Below are positions 10,667 to 21,900 of a stretch of 64,000 bases of DNA, piece after piece. The number at the start of each line of letters is the position of its first letter. The stretch's first letter is position 1. Source of the DNA: Erigeron canadensis (taxonomy: Eukaryota; Streptophyta; Magnoliopsida; Asterales; Asteraceae); NCBI RefSeq assembly GCF_010389155.1, contig NC_057765.1:41063559-41127558 (forward strand). Reading direction: 5' to 3'. The notes beneath the pieces were generated by a model. It ran no database searches. It saw nothing but the letters and a program-made list of their open reading frames with translations, and had not been told where the DNA came from. The position numbers were made by a program, and so were the translations under genes.

Positions 10667-12771
10667 TTTCCTCTATATATTTGCTGATCGATAGCCATAA
10701 AATTATCGATCGAGTCGATCGATCTTGTTTTAAACACGTACATGATATTTAATGTGATAATTCTTCGTTGCATAAATTTGAGCCGATCGATTGTGTTTAG
10801 CAACCAAAAAATAAGTCATATTTAATCCGAATTGTATGACATCATTCATTTGAGCCGGCCAATTAAGTAACTAACTACTCGTATATTAATGCCTCAACGG
10901 GTATCTTACAAAATAACTACAAGCTAGAGGCGGCATATTTTTGTTCAGGGCGAAATTTCAATAATGTTTAGATTGATTCAGAAATATTAATTTGAGCGAT
11001 TAATTCCGTGTGTTCTTTGGACACCAATTCACATTTTATGTACTTCAAAGGACCGGTCTCATGCAATATAATGTTTCTATTATTGGATATCATTCTATAG
11101 GCATAAACTCAAATACGTACGAAGTTTAATTCAATGACGTACCCAAATATATATTAAATTCATGACGTTTATTTCAACTTGGTTCACCATATATAATAGC
11201 CCATGCACTAAAAATATATTTGGCAGAAAAAATAGAGTACGTAGATGGTTTTTTTTTTAGTAAATGAATTCAAAAAGTTTTTGGTACACCGACTAAACAA
11301 ATCTGCACATTAATTAATAAAGTAGCAAATTATAGAAGTAAATATTTTGCCCAAATAATTATCATGTGAAAACTTGAGTCATTATATAATTACACATAAA
11401 TAGTATGTATATATTTGGCAACTGGGTCATGCCCACCACTATAATTAGCTACTACTACTACACAACAGGTGGGAACCACACGGAGTGGGGTTTGCAGAGA
11501 GACAAAGTTTCATGGCTACATCGCCACTTGCACCACCACCACACAACAGCGACGTGGCCGGAGATTTCTTTACCCCATCGCCGGCCAGTTTTTCTAGTCC
11601 CTGCCACGTGGCGTCTTCCCCATGTGCCATTGCTCTTTTTAGTCATATTTTAACATATTGTTAACGAGGAGATGTTTTTTCCAAACCTAACACCCCCCGT
11701 ATCTCTGTCAGATATCATCATATGTTACGTTTAATTAATTGATTATACGTACACAATATATTATATATATATAAATATTTTCTATCCATGATATATATTA
11801 TAATTCGATCGAGTTATGTATATATTGTGCGGACTTCGTACGTGAATTATTTGTATTCATACATGTATACTAGTCATATACATATGCACGCGCGATGCGG
11901 TGATGGAGTGGCAACCATGGTGACAATAGCGTCCGCGCTAGCAGTAATGGTGATAGCAGTCCTGCAGTTATTAACGTAAAAGTAATGGATTTAAAAGGGT
12001 GGTGTCATTATTTACTATGATCAGTTAAACGTCAATGTTATAAATTAACTCATTAAGGGTATTATAAATATTTCAAGTAAATATTAGAGTTATTTCCAAG
12101 TACAGATATTTAAAATAGTGAATAAAAGGAACTTTAAAAATATTGACTAATTTAGTTGAAAAAAAATAAATATAATAGTATTTTATAATGTAATATATAT
12201 AGGTAGGGGTTGGGTATTTTAAACATGTATTAAGGTAAAACAAATAGGACAAGATCTTAACCCTTAGATCATGGTTAAATTGATGCATGGAGATTCATGA
12301 AGCAATTGATGCACGATAATTTTCATGATGCACAGTGATTTTCAGTGAATAGAAATATTTCTAACATTTTATTTGTTTTACTTTAATACTTACTTTATTT
12401 TACCTAAAACCTATATAATTATATTGTTACTTACCTTTTATCTTTTTTTCCTATTGATATACACAGAGATATCACATTTAGTTAGCAAGCCTTTGAATTA
12501 GTTCTGACATAAATAACTTATATGAAGATTAATTTACATATTATTGTAGTATTGTTGGTTGTTTAATTCAAATTTATAAGTTTATCTTATATCATCATGT
12601 GCACAACATATGAAAGACTTAACCGGCTAATGTATAGACAAGTATATAGTTAAAAAAATAAAAGTTTGAAAATATTTACTATGCGAAGTGAAACTCAAGT
12701 TTGCCCCCATACAAGCCCGAAGGTCACTGAGCACACCGTCCAAGTAGCGACTTGGCAGGTCCTAATGGGCA
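10667..12771. other. Intergenic; short GC-rich island with a G-box-like palindrome
   Basis: No gene is supported. A GC-richer island at 11465-11635 contains the palindrome GCCACGTGGC (about 11602-11611) and a roughly 50-codon frame from ATG at 11512. It could be a displaced promoter or exon fragment. The segment 11880-12070 resembles 18150-18310 in a GCGG(T/A)G start and a TTATAAATTA...CATTAAG tail, suggesting members of one dispersed family. Confidence 0.25.
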
Positions 12772-13020
12772 TGGGCGTAACTATTAAAATTTTTTTCGGA
12801 TAATTGAGGGGTCTAAACCAAATATATCAAAAATTTTCTACACGTAAACAATATATCCCCTACATCGCAAAATAGCTATTAAGGGGCTGGAGGACCCCCC
12901 TCCCCCCCCGAAATTTATTTTGCGATGTAGGGAATATATTGTTTTAGTGTAGAAAACTTTTACTATATTCGGTTTCGACCCCTCAATTACCCGAAAATTA
13001 GCAGTAGCGAGAAAAAAAAT
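12772..13020. mobile_element. Foldback MITE with about 100-bp arms
   Basis: The left arm (AATTGAGGGGTCTAAACC... to CCCTACATCGCAAAATA, about 12799-12875) is matched in reverse complement by 12918-13005 (TATTTTGCGATGTAGGG... to GACCCCTCAATTACCCG). A C-rich loop (CCCCCCTCCCCCCCC) separates them. No TSD could be fixed. Confidence 0.65.
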
Positions 13021-13755
13021 TTAGATCCCGACCCCCACTGAATATTTTCTAGCTTCGCAATTGCAAATGGGTCGCCTAACTTAATTTAAACACACCTTAC
13101 AAACAATTTATCCAATTTATACAAACCTGACTTGGTTGCTACATGATGTAAGTTCTCCACCGTGTTAAGTATAACAGCCTCTAAGTTTTTGTAAGGCTTC
13201 CTACGATCCTACTCACTTAACGTCTCTCTTTCAAAGACAGAGTAATCTCACTAGTTTAATTAAGTTAATTAAATGACAAACCATATTAATTAAATCACAA
13301 ACTATATTAATGATTTTTACGTAATAATAACCCAACCCAATTGCCCAAATACAGATAACTTACTTACAAATGGCTGATAGGAGTGGGCCTCTAGAATAAG
13401 ATAGCCCAATTTGTCATATGATAGGTGGAACCATGGAACAACACACTTCTGGACTTACAGAATGGGCTTATGTAATGAGACAGACCAACATATAATTGCT
13501 GTATAATTTGTTTCAATATAAAAAACCACCACACATTGTTATAACATATTTGAGCATAGATACTTGTTATAACATTTTTGAGCATTGATAGCCTGATAGA
13601 TGTCTTTGGGGATGCTCGCAAACTAGTCCCAGATTCATATGTAAGAAGCAGTCATCCCAAATCGATATAAAAGTTTCTTTAATCACCCTTACCAATCAAA
13701 TACCAGTCGTCCATAATAGTTACAACCTTTTTTATTTATTTGCTATATCTAAAGA

Positions 13756-13759
13756 ACAG

Positions 13760-13813
<54 letters not shown>
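13756..13813. repeat. (TA)n microsatellite
   Basis: About 56 bp of uninterrupted TA dinucleotides, followed by a short CA run. Confidence 0.9.
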
Positions 13814-13816
<3 letters not shown>

Positions 13817-13877
13817 ACGAGTTAGTTACTACTAAGCGTTCGAGATACCACAATAGCATCCAATTAGGCAATATGCA

Positions 13878-14318
13878 CAGTGTTGTAAATCTTGGCTGTC
13901 TCGGCCGAGATATCGGATCAAATATCGGAATCGGCCAGTCCAGGAGACGGGATGGCTAAGATCGGTCAAATATTGGGTCAACACTGGTCAACGTTAGAAA
14001 ACTCATTGGAGCGGGTCAAATATCAGGTCAAAGTCAAAAAAAGTTTTTTAAATAAAAAAATAAAAAAATATATATTCTCAGAATATATTATATATTTATA
14101 TTTATATCTATTTATATCTGTCATTTTTTTGAAAAAAGTTATACAAAAGTTCAAGATTTATGAGTTTTTGATATATATTTAAACTTTTATTACATATATT
14201 TTCAAAAATTATTATTATTATTCACTATTGACCAAACCCGATATCTCCCCGATTTTTCAAAATCTCCCGTCTCCCCATCTCGCCGATCCGATTCCGATCT
14301 CCGAGTTCTACAACCTTG
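13878..14318. mobile_element. hAT-type non-autonomous element
   Basis: The left end, CAGTGTTGTAAATCTTGG, and the reverse complement of the right end, CAAGGTTGTAGAACTCGG, form an imperfect terminal inverted repeat. The next bases carry CGGCCGAGAT/ATCTCGCCG-type subterminal words. Flanking octamers aatatgca and agtatgcg match at 6 of 8 positions, consistent with an old hAT 8-bp duplication. The centre is AT-rich and non-coding. Confidence 0.5.
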
Positions 14319-16005
14319 AGTATGCGGAGATGATAATTAGACTTTGGAGACTTTTGATCACCGGTTACGGAAGTACGAGACTACTTGTAAAGAATGAGGA
14401 TGAAAAGCACTTGGTTATAAATTACATCATTACTCATCATTGTGTGCGTGAATATGTGCATCCATATATGTTTGACGAGGTTCAAATGGAACACTTGATT
14501 GGTCATCAATCATGAAACAAATATAACTTCCGATTCAGCGTAATAAGGTGCATTGGGTCTATCTTAAACCTTTTGCTTTGAGATTAATTACGCCTATAAT
14601 ATGACCTGTGCTCATATGTGTTGTTCTTACAGTTATTCTTGTTATTAGACGTAGTTTATGCACATTTCTATTATCTTTCTTTGAGATTTGCTAAGCCATT
14701 TTGGTAATCGTTAAGCTTATCATTTATGATAATTAATAAAGATCATATGTAATCCATTATGTTGAAATTCATAAAAGTTCATTAAAAAATTTGCATTTTA
14801 AAATGATATCCTATTGGATTATTTGCATGTTTAGGAAATAACAGGTCATATATCCTTTTCTTTTGTAGTAGTAGTGAGTAATAATCAAAATTTTGTTGAG
14901 AACATATATGATGCCCATAGGCTGACCTCCAATTTTTTAATAGAGTTTGGCAAGGTACTGCCAACCATAAGATGCAAGATTTGTTTATTGATCGAATGGA
15001 GCATCCACTATTCACCGTACTTATACCCGCACGCTTAGTCTAATTACATAATAGATTAGGATGTGTTATTAAAGTGCATGATTAGCAGTCCTCTAGCTGG
15101 CATTCTCGTCACTAGACTACATTTTTAATTGACTTATAACCCGGCCCTATGGTAAAGCCTTATATAGGTTCAAGTTGTGACCTATTTTCTATTGTAATCA
15201 AGTAACATTTTCATCCTTGGGTTCCTTAAGCATTGGTTATTTTTTTATTTTGTTTTGTCAAATTTCGTTAATTATGGAGCCTAAAGAAAGTGTACAGATC
15301 TTCACTACTACCACGGAAAAAGTAAGCGATCAAGCTCTCATAAATGTCGCACGTTTAACAATTCCCAGTGTAAGTCATCTCGATACCAATGTCTATTGCT
15401 GGCATATTTTGTTTGATATCCATATTACCATCTACATGATTCATGACCTTCTCTTTTATAAATTGTGATCAGTTCCAGGTAATAGTGATCAACACGAATC
15501 TATGATGTGCCTGCTGTCGAGAAAGATTTCACAGAATCTTGATCAAAATCTCTGGTAACACATCCCTCTATTCCGGCAAAAAACTTAAACGTTACATAAA
15601 TCATAGGGTTGAAAGAGTACACACATCATCACCATCAGGGGAAATATGGAACTAGATGAGAGTTGGAAGATCAAAAGGGTGAAAACCAATTCATTCGGAC
15701 AGATGTTTACAGGCTGGATTACCAAAAAGTCCGATCAATTTAGGCATTGAACATCAGATATTGCTTGTTTCTAATCATTTGTATATTGTTTGAAGCCAAT
15801 GTTGCATATATTACTCTACTAAATTAGCCAGTTAATTAACTTTTAATTAATAAACTCCAAAATGTAGACAGGCGCTCAAACAGTGTTTCGAGACCAAACT
15901 TTACAAAAACTAGAACTGATAGGCATAATATCTCGAATTAGCACAAAAATCTACTTTATTATCATTCACAGACGAGTCAAAACCACCTAAAACCACCATA
16001 GACCT
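14319..16005. other. Intergenic, no supported gene
   Basis: A frame ending at 14515 has codon-like composition but no motif I recognise. The rest is AT-rich. The last few hundred bases hold the 3' untranslated region of the heat-shock gene. Confidence 0.3.
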
Positions 16006-17275
16006 CTAATTAACCTGAACCTGGAAAACATCCTTCCTCTCCTCTGGTTTCACCTTAGGAACCACCACCTTCAACACACCGTTCTTCATCTCGGCGTTGA
16101 TCTCGTCAAACTTGTACACATTGTCCGGCAAATCGAGTCTAGTAGAGTACCTCCGGGTCAGCTCTTCATCCTCAGCCTCCTTCTCAGCCTCACCTTTGAT
16201 CACCAAAGTGTTCTGCTCCACAGAAATCTTCACATTGTCCTTGTCCAACCCTGGCATTTCAAATCGGAGACTCAGAGTGTTATCATCTTCCTTGGCATCC
16301 CATCCACGCCTCGCCCCAAAAGCACCTCCTCGGCTGGCTGCAGCCATGAATGGACTGTCCATCATTTGGTCCATCATGTTCAGAACCTGGCTTAAGTTTC
16401 TTGTTGGAGCAAATGGATCAAACACATCTGAAATCATATATCACACGCTATATAAATCAGCAATACTAATTGCAATTTTTTAGGTCATAAAAAACACATC
16501 TGAAACCATATATGATATATCACACATTATATATAAATCAGCAATCCTAATTACTACAATTTTAGGTCACAAAAAACACATCTGAAACCATATATCACAC
16601 AAAATCAGCCCAATTTTAGGTCATATAGAAAACATCTGAAATCATATATCACAGAATATATAAATCAGCAATATATACTAATTACAGTAAGATTTTAGGC
16701 CATAAATTCGATATTTGATCAATGTCACCACTCACCAGCAGTACAAATCAGAAGATTAACACATAATCAGGACACATTATGTATACATTCACATTATACA
16801 TCCACTAAACATAAGGCTTTTCACAAATAATAGCATATTGTGATATCATAAAATATCAGTTCAAAACAATAATCTACAGTTATAAAATCTGTATATACAC
16901 CATAACAGCATGATATATAACACAATTATACTATATGAGTACCTGATCCAAGTGTATAGATACATATATGTATATACACAAACACATATATAAATGAATG
17001 AACAATGAGATCTAGACTTTTCAGTAAATAAAAAAGAATAGCTCACCGGAGAAGAAATCATTGTCACGGCGGCGAGAAACAGAGTTATCAGCACGGCGAT
17101 CTTCTTCAACGCTGCGATTGAAATCCTCATAAGCAGAAACCTGAGCAGAATCAGTATTGAAGCTCCGTTGTACGGACGGAACGACGGAAACAGAACGAAT
17201 CGGATTGAAAAGCTTGTTAAAGAGAGACGATGCTACGGCGGTGGTACCTCTCTTGAAAACGATTTGTGATGCCAT
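16006..17275 (-). CDS. Mitochondrial small heat-shock protein (HSP20, class M)
   Basis: Two exons (17275-17047 and 16427-16006) encode 216 residues, close to plant mitochondrial HSP22/HSP23.6 proteins. Residues 1 to about 45 are Arg/Ser-rich with few acidic residues (MASQIVFKRGTTAVASSLFN), a mitochondrial presequence. An amphipathic, Met-rich N-terminal arm follows (residues 77-105, with DPFAPTRNLSQVLNMMDQMM). The alpha-crystallin domain spans about residues 118-202 and ends with the conserved GVLKVVVPK (193-201). It is an ATP-independent holdase that keeps heat-denatured matrix proteins soluble. The junction G|AT restores Asp77 and uses a GTGAGC donor. The intron contains tandem copies of its own 3' end. 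A heat-shock element lies upstream. Confidence 0.95.
16428..16710 (-). repeat. Tandem copies of the intron 3' end in the heat-shock gene
   Basis: Within intron 17046-16428 the segment around the real acceptor (TTTCAG|ATGTGTTT on the minus strand) recurs. Copies are centred near 16500, 16582 and 16636, spaced about 72, 82 and 54 bp. They share AAATCAGC, ATATATCAC and TTTTAGGTCA words. Each copy repeats an AG acceptor plus the first bases of exon 2. These are not independent genes. Confidence 0.8.
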
Positions 17276-17445
17276 TGTTAGTGTTTAAGTAGGAAAATTA
17301 GAGATTTAGTGACGGTTTTTGTAGACGATTTAGTGTTTGTCGCTAACGTGTCGCTATAAGAAGGAAAAAGAGGGTTTTTAAGGGGGAATGAGGCGGTGTG
17401 CGAAGAAGAAGGTGATCCTGGAAGTGTGTAGAAGAGTGACAAAGG

Positions 17446-17483
17446 TTCTAGAAGATACGTATGCTTGGATTATTCTCCAAGAA
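17446..17483 (-). promoter_or_regulatory. Heat-shock elements upstream of the mitochondrial HSP gene
   Basis: TTCTAGAA (17446-17453) is a perfect nTTCnnGAAn core about 170 bp 5' of the start codon. TTC and GAA blocks at 17473-17483 and AGAAG words around 17430 extend it. Heat-shock transcription factor trimers bind such arrays. Function is inferred from position and the neighbouring gene. Confidence 0.6.
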
Positions 17484-17654
17484 AAAGAACATAATACAAA
17501 TAATTATAAAAAAAAAAACAAGATAACATTCGATAAACTATAATTTGATTTAGATATTTAATTCGGATTTATATTTACAAGAATATATATTAATTTTTTA
17601 AATGTATTTTATAAACCGAGTGCAGTTAAAAACAAAAAATTGACATGTTCATGA

Positions 17655-17735
17655 ATTGATAGTCTAATGGTAAGACTTTTCTTACTTTTAGAGAGTCTAT
17701 TTGTATTCGAGTTCCATTTCTACATTTATAGTGAT
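17655..17735 (+). mobile_element. tRNA-like SINE head fragment
   Basis: An A-box-like TAGTCTAATGGTAAGAC and a B-box-like ATTCGAGTTCC lie about 45 bp apart, as in tRNA-derived SINEs. There is no cloverleaf. The 3' body is not clear. Confidence 0.35.
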
Positions 17736-18995
17736 GGATTGATATGGTTTTTTTTTATGGTCTTGAGTTTCATTTCCCACGTTCGTGTTAAGAGAAATAA
17801 AAGTTGAATACAATTACAAAAACATTCTATAATTATCTTTAGTATTTTTAACTTTTCAACATAAAATTTCCTTTTTTGAAAACTTTTTTTCCATCTATAA
17901 AAATCATTCTTTTAAATGAGATATAAATAAAATTGGACATATATGTCATTGACACTTATTTTCTTCTTCAAACGATTTTGAGCCGACTTTGAACATTTGG
18001 GTGGCCTCTATTTTATAAGACTCCAATCTAACGGAAGCATAATGTATATTTTTAGACAATCTAACCCAAGAATATTTTTAGACAATCTAACCCAAGCAGA
18101 TGATTATAGTTAGAACTCCTACATATATACATTATGTTTCTCTTACATTGTAGCGGAGACGGTGTGGCGACAGCAATGGTGGTAGCAATGCAGTGATAAA
18201 TGAATTGATGTAAAATGATCAGTATGTTTATTTTGTGGTTAAAAAGTTTATGTTATAAATTATTTCATTAAGAATGTTATATGTATATTTGATGTAAAAG
18301 TTTAAGTAAGTAAACAAAAAAAGGAGGATAATATAGCCATCTCAAAAGCTGAATTGCTTAAAAGAGAAAGATGGTATTTTTTACATAGAAGTAAAGATAC
18401 AGGTTAGTTACATAGACTATAAAGACTAGACAAATAAACCTCTTTTTGTATAAGCAATAGTATTAGTATAATACGAGTAGCATATATCGAATTCAGATAA
18501 GAGTCAATCATAGTAATCATTGAAGTTGGTTTGCAAAAGGAGATCTGTAACAGTTAGGACTCAGGAACGTAGTGTAGAATCAATCACTTTGGTCAACTCT
18601 GTATGTATAAGTTGGTTGAAGTTAACGTCTTTTTTGGCATGGCTTACTCATATAGGCAAGTAGATAGGTCTAAATCCACAAGAAACTGTTTGTCATGATC
18701 CATTTATAACCATTTCATATAGAAAATAACAGATTACCATAAAAGAACCGTCTTAACATTCATCGGTTATCTCTATCCTCTTTCAGGGTGAGTTCAGAAG
18801 TCATTCACCAAACACTATAATCCGCCAAAAAAGAAGTATACAGCCAAGACCTTCATCGGTCGAACCACCAGAATTATAAAAAAGGAATTTCAGATAAGCC
18901 AAAACAATATGTTGAAACAACACTATAAACTTGTCTAGTTTCTATGATACCTCTTATGCATATGCAAAAAAATGGGAGAAAGACCTCAGAATTGA

Positions 18996-21900
18996 TTATA
19001 TTCTGTGTTCTTCCTGAGGCAATATAAGTTCTTGAAGATCATCGACCTCAACCTGCTTAGTAATGTAGCAGTTTGTCAAGTGGTTGCATGAAAAACTGGA
19101 AGTTAAAATGTAAGGAGTGCTAGAGGATGCAGAATCGACCCATTTACTTGTAAATGGGTCCACTCGAATTAGGGTCAAAAAGAAATAGCTTAAACATGCA
19201 CTGATGCACAGCACATTATCAATGCACTAAACCTCATAAATCATTTCATTATAACCATTTGCGATATAACTTTTGTAAATATAACTTACAAAATTAAAAA
19301 CTTTAAATCTTGGACAAAATGTTTATTGGTTCAGTCATTAGACCTGTTACCCAAACCACCCAACCTGCCCAGTGTTTGCCACAGCCAACAACGGAAATAC
19401 CTCGTATCTGTTGTCACCATAAGTATACTTCACATATAATATCTTGCTTTCACCGGGGCAAGGGTCACAAAAGCCCATAATTCCTGATTTCTTTACACCT
19501 TCATGTAGCTACATAAACGAAGACTAAATTTTTATATGGTACAAGAATTCATAATTACAATTAAAAAAGTTACAGATTTTGACTTTCAAGGTCAATTCGT
19601 CAATTCTAATATAAAATAAAGGAGATGGCATTAAGACCATTTTATTTATAGTACTCATTATCAAGTTTCTATTGGTCAATTGAATTCTTAAACAAGATAG
19701 AAAGAAATTAGCAATAACCAAAAAGAATGGAAAAAACGCCCAATAAACCCCTTTGCCCTTCAGACCGTCACAACCAACGGCATCGGAAAAATCAGTTAAC
19801 ATTTGAGACAAGTCGATCACCCTCTTGAAATACCAAAAAAAGTTCCCAACTCATTTTAAGTCTCTCTACCTCTGGGTAGAGGCAAGATTGTCTACGTCTC
19901 ACCTCCCCCATACCCCGCATGCAGGGATTAGGTCTTGTTGTTGTTGTAACTCATTTTAAGTCTGCTTGTTTTTATGTTAATGACTTAATTCACTTTTATT
20001 TAAGAAAACTGCAGGGCAAAGTTGAAACTTAGTTCGACTTTAAAGCTCAACAAATTTCTTTCAGATATTACATCATAAAATTTCAAGTTAAAACTTAGTG
20101 CAATTTTAAAGCTAAAATAATTTCAGCTTATTTTGAGTATTAAGGCCAACCATGTTAATTCCCTTGTCCAAGAGAATAAAGTGATGGATCTTGTAAAATG
20201 TTTAGCTTCGTCATATTAATACAAAATTCAAATGGTTTAAGCATGCAAGCTTTTAAGGAAATACGTGTTTTTGGTGACTCACACATGAATTTTGGTAAAG
20301 AGTAACATCACCAATCCTATAAAATTCACCCCAGACATTAAAAACCAAAGATTAATTAAATTGATGTGTACCTTAAGTTGCCCAGAATCGCTAACTAGGA
20401 AATTTAAAGGTAACGTCACATCAAAAATCTGTGAAGCTAATTCATCTGTATTCTCTTCAGGATTACTGATGCTCTTCAATGCTTTAGGGTTCCCATACAA
20501 TGCTTCAACAATGACCAATCCGTTGGTCGTTGATTGTTTATTTCGTTTCCGATTGGCCACATTTAGCAACAACTGCTGAGCTTTCTCAGCTGCTGCTTTT
20601 GCTTCTTGAACCTACAATTCGCACATAGATTTATTGACTTTGTGATCAAACGTTTCCTTTATTATATTTGGATTTGGATATGAAACGATAGATGAAGGGT
20701 TGGCTTCCATAAACCAACATTCCATTGAACAATGTGTCCAGCCAAACATTAACTTCTTTTAGAACATAGATAATCATTAACCAAATCACTTTATCCGTAC
20801 AATAAGTACAATAAAAAGTGATCAGATGACCAGCTTGATAACACAAACCCATAACCTTCAAAAAACTTATTAAATCACATTATTATCTACTATTAGTACC
20901 TGAGTACGAGTCTGTTCCATATTCTCGAGAGCCTGTTGCTTTTCTCGTCTACGATAATAAGGTTTGAAAACAAGAGACTGCATACATACAAAAATGATCA
21001 TCAAATGTAATACTAGTTAAAGATAATAAAACGTTATGCACTTCTTTTGTTCTACAAAAGTTGCACATCCTATGATTTGGACAATATCTTTGACTATAGT
21101 CAAATGTCCAAATACCCTTTACAAATGAAAATATCAGCTAATGATAGAGTAGGGATTTAATTGTAGCTTAAAGACTTTCCGCGTATGAAAAGGTTGCTAT
21201 GTTTATACGAAATAAAAAACCACCCGAAAAAATAGTTGCAATTTTCAGAGATGTAAGGAAAGTCGTAAATAACACCTTATGAGACGAGACAATACTTTAG
21301 GTTTGGTATTTCTTAATTATATAGTTTATTAAACCTATTTAGGGGGAGGATCAATCTCTTATTCAATCTTTTTTAAGTAGATATTAAAACAAGTCTACAT
21401 TCGATAAAGTTCACATTTCACTAATATATAGATCTTCCATTAGCTTTAAGGATCATTCGCTTGCGCCTCACTAATATATGTATTAGAACTTCGTGATGCA
21501 AGCAATAATGGTTCGACTTTAGTAATACCTTAAGGGTAAAATAGAGTGTAGTTGGAAGAATAAATGCTCCAGCAGCAAATCCAAGACTAATATGCCGTGC
21601 AAGAAAAATCTGCATTCAAAAGCTTGCCATAAGCACAGACATTTAACAGCAACAAAAAGAGAACTGTTGATAAGATATTTATCTATCCACATCAATAAAG
21701 CAAAAAGTGGATCTATTATGAGGCAACTATTTCACTTACAGGTACAGCAAACTTTTGGGCGCCACGATGAAATTCTAGTCTCCAGTGTACACCCTACAGG
21801 TAGAGAAAAATATAACTAAAGCACGTCAAAGAACCAAAATAGGATCTCAATTGTGTGGGAAAACAGACATGATTATGTAGCAAGTACCTGAATCCCAATT

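Noticed and set aside
14228..14515. 95-codon frame with protein-like composition
   Set aside because: Its first third lies in the end of a hAT-like element and the rest matches no family I know. There is no splice or promoter support.
16097..16483. 128-codon plus-strand frame
   Set aside because: Antisense shadow of heat-shock gene exon 2.
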